Shown here: one piece after another, positions 59,310-64,000 of the stretch
How the letters are laid out: each line of letters starts with the position of its first letter
Position numbering within the stretch: the first letter of the stretch is position 1
Source of the DNA: Spirochaetales bacterium
Lineage (GTDB): Bacteria; Spirochaetota; Spirochaetia; UBA9216
Reading direction: 5' to 3'
Assembly: GCA_016839055.1 (NCBI GenBank)
Contig: JAEKNX010000011.1
Span: 98,015 to 162,014 of the forward strand
DNA length: 64,000 nt
The notes under the pieces: model-generated
Databases searched by the model: none
Told to the model about the DNA's origin: nothing
What the model saw: only the letters and a program-made list of their open reading frames with translations
Position numbers and translations under genes: made by a program

Positions 59310-59381
59310 GTCTCCTTCGTCTAGTGGTTAGGACACCGGGTTTTCATCCCGGCAACGGGGGTTCAATTCCCCCAGGAGATA
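59310..59381 (+). tRNA. tRNA-Glu (anticodon TTC)
   Basis: A 72-base tRNA: acceptor GTCTCCT/AGGAGAT (terminal G-T pair), D stem GTC/GAC region, anticodon stem CCGGG/CCCGG with loop TTTTCAT and T stem GGGGG/CCCCC with TTCAATT. Discriminator A; CCA is not encoded. It follows tRNA-Lys by 138 bases and probably shares its transcript. Confidence 0.96.
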
Positions 59382-59390
59382 TTAATATAG

Positions 59391-59422
59391 AGCACTGTGA
59401 GAAATCACAGTGCTTTTTTTTT
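59391..59422 (+). terminator. intrinsic terminator after tRNA-Glu
   Basis: AGCACTGTGA, loop GAAA, TCACAGTGCT (59391-59400, 59405-59414) followed by eight Ts. It ends the tRNA unit. Confidence 0.93.
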
Positions 59423-59429
59423 GTTTCAA

Positions 59430-59459
59430 AAAAAACACCGTCGTGAACCGGTGTTTTTT
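59430..59459 (-). terminator. intrinsic terminator after the small barrel gene
   Basis: On the minus strand AAAAACACCG (59458-59449) pairs with CGGTGTTTTT (59440-59431) around an 8-base loop and runs into more Ts. It faces the tRNA terminator, so the two units are insulated. Confidence 0.88.
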
Positions 59460-59480
59460 GTAATGTCCTTGTTTGATTGA

Positions 59481-59939
59481 TTAAAACCAGAAGCGGGCGC
59501 CTATGGCTCCCTGAAAGCCGAATCCGATAGTTGGAAGAAGGGTCAGGAAGGGATCAATTTCAACGAAAATTTCCAGAGGTTCAATTGGAAAGATTTGAAG
59601 TCCGGCTGCCACTCTCGGGCCGACCCATACGGTATTGGTATTTCCAATCGCGAAGCCTCCGAATACTCCGGGTCCCATATAGAGATTGATGATGCCGACC
59701 AGGTTTTCGTGGTACATCCACCAGTCCGCGGATGCGCCTATTGCAACTCCGTTCTGAAAATTCCAACCGATACCGAACATCATCGGGAGATCGTCAAGCT
59801 TCAATGATAAAGCAAGGTTGGATGCGTAGGGAGTTCCGACGAAATCGAGACCGCCCTGAATGCCTATGCCTGTTGCGAAAACGCTAGCTGATGCAACAAA
59901 AAAAAGGATTAGAACAAGTAGTAAGATTTTCTTCTTCAT
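59481..59939 (-). CDS. small outer-membrane beta-barrel protein (BAPKO_0422-like)
   Basis: This 152-residue protein has a signal peptide (MKKKILLLVLILFFVASASVFA) and about eight short amphipathic strands (GIGIQGGLDFVG, SLKLDDLPMMFGIGWNF, AIGASADWWMYH, GAIGARFWF) ending in Trp-Phe. This fits the small barrel described in Borrelia as BAPKO_0422. CAGGAG precedes the ATG. It forms a single-gene unit with its own terminator. Confidence 0.78.
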   Translation of the reverse strand: MKKKILLLVLILFFVASASVFATGIGIQGGLDFVGTPYASNLALSLKLDDLPMMFGIGWNFQNGVAIGASADWWMYHENLVGIINLYMGPGVFGGFAIGNTNTVWVGPRVAAGLQIFPIEPLEIFVEIDPFLTLLPTIGFGFQGAIGARFWF

Positions 59940-60066
59940 ATTAACTCCTGAATAATATATATGTTTTTATAAATGTAATACATTTTCATTTAATTTTCAG
60001 TAAAACTCTCTCCAATAAACTTATTTTTTATTGTAGAATGGATAAAATGAGTTTATAGGAGAATAG

Positions 60067-61128
60067 ATGAGTAAAATAATTTTAAAAGCTACTGACCTTG
60101 ACGGGTATCTCACCAATAGCGATAAAGAAAATATTGAAAAAATGCAGGCGTATTATGATGAAGCCATGAAATTGTATGAAGTAATCAGTTCCTCAAATTT
60201 TACTGACAAGATTGAGGCAAGCAAGAAAGATCTGATAATAATATACAACAGAATGGGTGAGCTCATGCAGAAGATCGCCGAAGATACACCTGCAATAAAA
60301 GTATATTCGTTTGAAACTCCCCGGGAGACTCACGGAGAAGCCTCCAGGCTTATTGCGAAACTTCGGGATGTCAGGACTGAAAATCACGAATTTCTTTATT
60401 ACATTCAGCGAGCCTACGAGATGCTGTTTAATCTTGCATACGGCGGTGCCTCTTCTGAAAAGAACTACCTTATTACCAAGACTCCGGTAAATATTCCGGT
60501 GCAGAATTATGCTGTACATAAAATTCCCGATGTAGATGAGTTGGTCGAGAATTCGGTTATGTGCGTAATGCTCAGGGGGGCACTGCTGCCGTCCATGATT
60601 ATGAGCAAGGAGATTCAGGAGTATTCATCGAAAAGTTATGTAACTCCATTCGCTCTTTTTAAAATAAGCCGTGATGATTCAAAGAATGAGAAGAATATGG
60701 AGTATATTCTAGACTTAGAGAAATCCTATTTTAATCTCGAGTCATTAAATGGCAAAGACCTCATCTTTGCAGACCCTATGAACGCTACCGGCGGCAGTAT
60801 GGTTACTATTGTTAAATACCTCCAGGATAATAATGTTAAGCCCAAATCGATCAGCTTTTTCAATGTTATATCTGCCCTTAAGGGTACTTTGCGAATTGTG
60901 AGGGCTCTTGAAAACGTTACCGTTTACACTCTGTGGATGGATCCTGTTCTTAATCACAAGGCTTATATCATGCCCGGCCTAGGCGATGCCGGAGACAGGC
61001 TGAACGGAACCGATTCTGAAGATCATCCAAGGAATATAATTCAGCTTATTGCGGATTATGGTGCCGGCATTTCACAATTGTATCGCTCTCAGGTCAGAGA
61101 AATTGAAGAGACGGTTCTGGGTAACTGA
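60067..61128 (+). CDS. upp: uracil phosphoribosyltransferase-like protein with N-terminal extension
   Basis: The C-terminal ~210 residues match uracil phosphoribosyltransferase, which makes UMP from uracil and [19 protein letters not shown], the PRPP loop [18 protein letters not shown] near residue 234 and the uracil-binding [18 protein letters not shown] near the end. The first ~140 residues are an extra helical region ([16 protein letters not shown] and [17 protein letters not shown]) absent from ordinary 210-residue Upp. TAGGAGA precedes the ATG. The extension may alter regulation or oligomerisation. A TPR lipoprotein gene follows with no gap. Confidence 0.85.
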   Translation: MSKIILKATDLDGYLTNSDKENIEKMQAYYDEAMKLYEVISSSNFTDKIEASKKDLIIIYNRMGELMQKIAEDTPAIKVYSFETPRETHGEASRLIAKLRDVRTENHEFLYYIQRAYEMLFNLAYGGASSEKNYLITKTPVNIPVQNYAVHKIPDVDELVENSVMCVMLRGALLPSMIMSKEIQEYSSKSYVTPFALFKISRDDSKNEKNMEYILDLEKSYFNLESLNGKDLIFADPMNATGGSMVTIVKYLQDNNVKPKSISFFNVISALKGTLRIVRALENVTVYTLWMDPVLNHKAYIMPGLGDAGDRLNGTDSEDHPRNIIQLIADYGAGISQLYRSQVREIEETVLGN

Positions 61129-62136
61129 GTGAGTTCTGTGATTAGAGCTTTTAGCTTCCGAAAACTGCGCCGAAGGCTGCTTTTGGGTATGCTTACGGTA
61201 TTTTTAGTTTCAGGATGCAGTACGGAAGCCGGAATAACAGTTACGGAGGCTGCCGATGTCTGGTATAACCTGGGAAACGCTTATACTGAACTTGAGAGGC
61301 ACGAGGATGCCGTTGAGGCATTCGCGAGGGCAAGAGAACTGGATCCGGAACTTTTCAGCGCCGGCTACAATCTTGCCCGCGTATATATTCATTTAAAGAA
61401 ATATAAAGATAGTCATGAGCTGCTTGATGAACTGCTTAAAAATGATTCTGGAAACAGAATAGCGGCGGAAACAAAGGCCTGGGTGTATCATCTACAGGAT
61501 AATGATGAGGACGCGTTAGCCCTGTATGATGAAATCCTTGGCTTCTCATCGGCAAGCAGGAATTCACTCTATAATTCAGCAATGATTCTGACAGGTCAGG
61601 AAGAGTATTCCGAGGCTCTGTCGAGGCTGCTGCGGCTGGTTGACTATTTCCCCGATGAAAAGACTGTATATTTTAATATTGCTTTTCTTGAAGCTGAGCT
61701 GGGTAATGACGCAAATGCTCTAGAGTGGCTGCAGAAGCAGCTTGAAGTCGAGCCGGATGATGTTAGGGCTTGGGAGCTGTCTGGAGACATTTATGCGGGG
61801 CAGAGCCGGTATGGTGAATCAGTTACCGAGTATCGGAAAGCCTTATCGGTACTTGTCGTTGAGGAAGAGGGTGGGAAGCAGGCTGTGAAACCTGATTCGA
61901 CAACAATAGGCAGGCTGAATTTTAAAACGGCGGAAATTTTATTGGTGCACATAGAAGATGAAACAGCCGGCCTTGATGCTCTGCAGAAAGTGAAAAAATC
62001 AGGATGGATAGGTGAAGATGAATTTAAGCGTTTGCTCTCATATGAAGAGAAAGATTGGCTTGAGAAGGCTGCTGAAATTCTTGATTATAATCCCGAAAAC
62101 GAAGAACCCGAGGCTGGTGAAACAGCTTCTGATTGA
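61129..62136 (+). CDS. TPR-repeat lipoprotein
   Basis: This 335-residue protein has a basic n-region (RKLRRRLLLG), a hydrophobic core and the lipobox LVSGC near residue 27, then four or more TPR units (ADVWYNLGNAYTELERHEDA, FSAGYNLARVYIHLKKYKDS, KTVYFNIAFLEAELGNDANA, VRAWELSGDIYAGQSRYGES). It should be a periplasmic anchored scaffold. The start is GTG at 61129, immediately after the upp stop; a second GTG lies at 61138. Co-transcribed with upp. Confidence 0.82.
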   Translation: MSSVIRAFSFRKLRRRLLLGMLTVFLVSGCSTEAGITVTEAADVWYNLGNAYTELERHEDAVEAFARARELDPELFSAGYNLARVYIHLKKYKDSHELLDELLKNDSGNRIAAETKAWVYHLQDNDEDALALYDEILGFSSASRNSLYNSAMILTGQEEYSEALSRLLRLVDYFPDEKTVYFNIAFLEAELGNDANALEWLQKQLEVEPDDVRAWELSGDIYAGQSRYGESVTEYRKALSVLVVEEEGGKQAVKPDSTTIGRLNFKTAEILLVHIEDETAGLDALQKVKKSGWIGEDEFKRLLSYEEKDWLEKAAEILDYNPENEEPEAGETASD

Positions 62137-62155
62137 TCCCGTTTGTATTTAAATG

Positions 62156-62195
62156 AAATGGGAAAGATTCGCTAGTGAAATCTCTCCCGTTTAAA
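62156..62195. terminator. probable terminator between convergent TPR-lipoprotein and adk genes
   Basis: GGGAAAGATT (62160-62169) pairs with AATCTCTCCC (62179-62188) with one mismatch around a nine-base loop. The flanks are moderately T-rich or A-rich, so it could act in both directions. Confidence 0.5.
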
Positions 62196-62204
62196 TTATA
62201 ATCC

Positions 62205-62837
62205 TTAGATTGTTTCTATCATAGCCTTTGTGTTCGCAATGACTTCGGCCACTGTTCCGCTTCCGTCAACATCCTTCAGGAGATTCTTGTTTTTGTAGTA
62301 TTCAATTAAAGGTTCTGTCTGATCATAGTAAACCTCTAATCTGTTTTTTATTGATACGGGAGAATCATCAGGTCTGATTATGAGCTGTTTACCGCATTTA
62401 TCACAGATTCCTTCCTGCTGAGGTTTCATGGTCTCGGTATGGTAACCTGTTCCGCAATTTGTACATAGCCTGCGGCCTGAGAGTCTCTCTACAACCTGTT
62501 CGTCGCTTATAGTGAAGTTTATCACAGCGTCTATTTTGCTGAAGTCGGAAAGGGAATCGGCCTGGCCGATTGTTCTCGGAAATCCGTCAAGGATGTATCC
62601 CTTGTTTGTGTCATCATCTTGAAGTCGTTCTTTTACGAGGGCCACTGTCAGTGCATCGGGAACAAGATCGCCTAATTCAATTATTACCTGAACTTTTTGA
62701 CCTAGCGTTGTCTTGTTTTTGATGGCTTTCCTGAAAAGATCTCCAGTTGATATGTGCGGAATTCCAAGTTTTTCGCAAATCGGTGTCGCGATAGTACCTT
62801 TTCCTGCTCCCGGCGGGCCTATGAAAATGAGCTTCAT
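62205..62837 (-). CDS. adk: adenylate kinase
   Basis: Adk interconverts ATP, AMP and ADP. The 210-residue protein has the P-loop GPPGAGKGT at residues 7-15, the AMP-binding DGFPRTIGQAD and a zinc-type LID with four cysteines (CTNCGTGYH and CDKCG near residues 126-150). AAGGAGG precedes the ATG. It converges on the TPR lipoprotein gene. Confidence 0.95.
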   Translation of the reverse strand: MKLIFIGPPGAGKGTIATPICEKLGIPHISTGDLFRKAIKNKTTLGQKVQVIIELGDLVPDALTVALVKERLQDDDTNKGYILDGFPRTIGQADSLSDFSKIDAVINFTISDEQVVERLSGRRLCTNCGTGYHTETMKPQQEGICDKCGKQLIIRPDDSPVSIKNRLEVYYDQTEPLIEYYKNKNLLKDVDGSGTVAEVIANTKAMIETI

Positions 62838-62869
62838 ATCTGTTCCTCCTTTATAACTTAACTTTCTGT

Positions 62870-63106
62870 TTAGTCTTTTGGTGAAATAATAACACCGTCT
62901 TCGCCGTATACTGCTTCACATTCGACCGAGCAGAACTTATTATCACGGTTTTTCTCAGTAATCAGGAAAAAATTACCACAGTTAGGGCATCGGGTAAAGG
63001 TGTGGGTGCATTCATTAGAGCAATAGATTTTCTTTATACTCTGATTTTCTTCAACATATTTTCCGCAGGTCCGGCACCGAATGTAGTTAGGGTCATTGTT
63101 TTCCAT
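62870..63106 (-). CDS. small zinc-ribbon protein
   Basis: This 78-residue protein has three zinc-finger-like CxxC pairs: CRTCGKYVEENQ, CSNECTHTFTRCPNCG and FCSVECEAVYG. No membrane segment is seen. GGAGC precedes the ATG. It is upstream of adk on the same strand by 32 bases and may be co-transcribed. Function unknown; nucleic-acid or protein binding is a general inference. Confidence 0.78.
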   Translation of the reverse strand: MENNDPNYIRCRTCGKYVEENQSIKKIYCSNECTHTFTRCPNCGNFFLITEKNRDNKFCSVECEAVYGEDGVIISPKD

Positions 63107-63163
63107 CTATTTGCTCCATATGTAAGGCTTTAAATAAAACCTTAATCAAAATATAGAAAAAGC

Positions 63164-63192
63164 TTGAATTACCATGAAAGCAGGTCTATCCT
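63164..63192 (+). promoter_or_regulatory. promoter of the 63219 gene
   Basis: TTGAAT (63164-63169), 17 bases, TATCCT (63187-63192). The leader of about 20 bases contains GGGAGG before the ATG at 63219. This is a conventional leadered example. Confidence 0.6.
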
Positions 63193-63218
63193 GTAGAGTA
63201 TTACATAAGGGAGGAATT

Positions 63219-63557
63219 ATGTCTATTTACGAGAAGTTGCAGGATGGCTTAAATGACGGCTTGGCGTATAGTATTGAAACATCAAAGCAACTCCTGAAAA
63301 AAGCAAAGGAAACAGCCGGTAGTATAGAAGAGTCGAGTCTTCTGAAAATAGATTTGAGAAGGTTGAATACCAGAAAGAAAGAGCTTATAGGTGAACTTGG
63401 AATTAAGGGATATGAAGCCTTTCTTGTGAACGGTCGTAAATCACTGTCCGAATCATTTTCAGGTGTGAAGCAGATACTTGAAGATCTCAAGGATGTAGAC
63501 GAGAAGATTATTGAAAAGGAAGATGAGCTTAGGCTTTCTGAAGAGGTTCGATCCTAA
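63219..63557 (+). CDS. small coiled-coil hypothetical protein
   Basis: I do not recognise this 112-residue protein. It is charged and helical throughout, with two coiled-coil-like halves (KQLLKKAKETAGSIEESSLL and LKDVDEKIIEKEDELRLSEE) and a short glycine-containing turn (GELGIKGYEAFLVNGRK). No signal peptide. ATG 63219 has a strong GGGAGG; an ATG at 63174 would add 15 unsupported residues. Cytoplasmic; function unknown. Confidence 0.72.
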   Translation: MSIYEKLQDGLNDGLAYSIETSKQLLKKAKETAGSIEESSLLKIDLRRLNTRKKELIGELGIKGYEAFLVNGRKSLSESFSGVKQILEDLKDVDEKIIEKEDELRLSEEVRS

Positions 63558-63641
63558 TCCGTCAGATCTTGTATTGTTTCTTACTCATATATGAAGCCGA
63601 TTATTATCGAAGTAAATCTAAAAGAAAGATTATAATATCTG

Positions 63642-63670
63642 TTGACATTTATTTCTCAAATCAGTATACA
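63642..63670 (+). promoter_or_regulatory. strong promoter P1 at the window end
   Basis: TTGACA (63642-63647), 17 bases, TATACA (63665-63670). Predicted start near 63677. With P2 downstream it forms a tandem pair leading to something beyond the window. Confidence 0.7.
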
Positions 63671-63766
63671 TATCAAGCCTTGTTTGAGAGCAGTAAATAC
63701 GCTTTTAGACAAGGGCTCTGAAGCAAGCAACTACTGAAAATACTTAAAAACATTTTCACCAAGCGC

Positions 63767-63795
63767 TTGACACAGGAGGCTGTATTTGGTACAAC
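63767..63795 (+). promoter_or_regulatory. promoter P2 at the window end
   Basis: TTGACA (63767-63772), 17 bases, TACAAC (63790-63795). Predicted start near 63802, leaving a leader of at least 200 bases. The interval 63558-64000 holds these promoters and the hairpins below, and I see no gene in it. Confidence 0.6.
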
Positions 63796-63859
63796 AACTG
63801 CACGCTTTATGTGAACAACAGAAGCTTATAAGAACACTCTGAAAGGGGTGCGCGGGATT

Positions 63860-63960
63860 AGAAGAATGCTTCTTGTTCCATTATAAAATCCTACAGGGTT
63901 TTGTATAAAGAGAAGTTTTATTTGAAAACTTCTTAATTGAAAAGTCGAAGACTTTTCAAT
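63860..63960. repeat. cluster of four consecutive hairpins at the window end
   Basis: AGAAG-AATG-CTTCT (63860-63873), AAAATCC-TACA-GGGTTTT (63885-63902, one G-T pair), AGAAGTTTT-ATTTG-AAAACTTCT (63911-63933, 9 bp) and ATTGAAAAGTC-GAA then its complement (63936-63960, 11 bp). Style and spacing match the cluster between the tRNAs. Confidence 0.75.
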
Positions 63961-64000
63961 CGTTCTTTTACATAATTAGGGATGGAGAGAGTTTATGTTT

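Noticed and set aside
63975..64000. Possible 5' end of 16S rRNA (GAGAGAGTTTATG)
   Set aside because: The expected AGAGTTTGATC does not follow: the bases after AGAGTTT are ATGTTT. The gene, if present, is beyond the edge.
1..64000. CRISPR arrays, prophage, integrase or intact insertion sequences
   Set aside because: No regularly spaced identical repeats, no transposase or integrase gene and no phage structural genes were seen on either strand.

Overview
The window is a chromosomal segment of a free-living-type, fermentative spirochaete (Spirochaetia; genus not determined). The call rests on gene content: UPF0164/PorV-like outer-membrane barrels, a BAPKO_0422-like barrel, many TPR and HEAT periplasmic proteins and lipoproteins, bactofilin, PilZ, a very large membrane SpoIIE phosphatase, a chlamydia-type TrpR, a 2-oxoacid:ferredoxin oxidoreductase and Pta. 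Nothing looks like a prophage, an integrated plasmid, a CRISPR array or an intact insertion sequence. Coding density is high.

Layout: 1-2471 is the end of a branched-chain 2-oxoacid:ferredoxin oxidoreductase operon (vorD'-vorB-vorA-vorC) with a terminator. 2524-5854 (minus) holds a lipoprotein, MocA-like and XdhC (molybdo-hydroxylase maturation), TrmL and a flavin split-barrel protein. 5960-9351 is a sphingosine-1-phosphate-lyase-like PLP enzyme plus a DUF819 membrane protein, divergent from a TetR regulator. 9364-14351 (minus) is an operon nifS-thiI-ACT-PFL-hypothetical, divergent from an ArsR regulator. 14932-22851 holds an SLBB polysaccharide-export protein, aroB, nudC, a DEAH helicase, a sigma-70-like protein behind a sigma-54-type promoter, and a PHP histidinol-phosphatase. 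22894-23045 is a foldback element. 23097-28369 holds trpR, an ImuC/DnaE2-type polymerase behind a LexA-like palindrome, an ankyrin protein and a membrane protein. 28376-39700 holds outer-membrane barrels around a three-gene sensor/phosphatase operon. 39760-45290 holds acyl-CoA synthetase, DsbD, a CPBP protease and PilZ. 45300-51008 has two HEAT paralogues flanking comEC, ksgA and a lipoprotein. 51099-57144 holds dapA, dapB, pta, a prephenate-dehydrogenase-like gene, bactofilin, a TPR gene and mtaB. 57192-63557 holds a lipoprotein/barrel pair, tRNA-Lys and tRNA-Glu, a small barrel, upp, a TPR lipoprotein, adk and two small genes. The last 440 bases have two strong tandem promoters and a run of hairpins but no gene.

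The most striking genome-wide signal is translational. Genes that begin a transcription unit often lack a Shine-Dalgarno and instead have a sigma-70-type promoter whose -10 box ends 6 to 9 bases before the start codon, usually with 17-base spacing. Examples are xdhC, the flavin split-barrel gene, tetR, nifS, arsR, the export gene, aroB, hisJ, trpR, dapB and tyrA-like. Their mRNAs should be leaderless or nearly so. Genes inside operons and some other genes keep good Shine-Dalgarno sequences. Several of these promoters carry palindromes over the -10 box that look like operators. Other points worth a second look are a tetR/DUF819 divergent promoter pair that appears to share one palindromic -35 hexamer, a comEC gene whose reading frame extends about 90 codons upstream of its first usual start codon, and hairpin clusters beside the tRNAs and at the window end. 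All motif positions were found by eye and hand counting.
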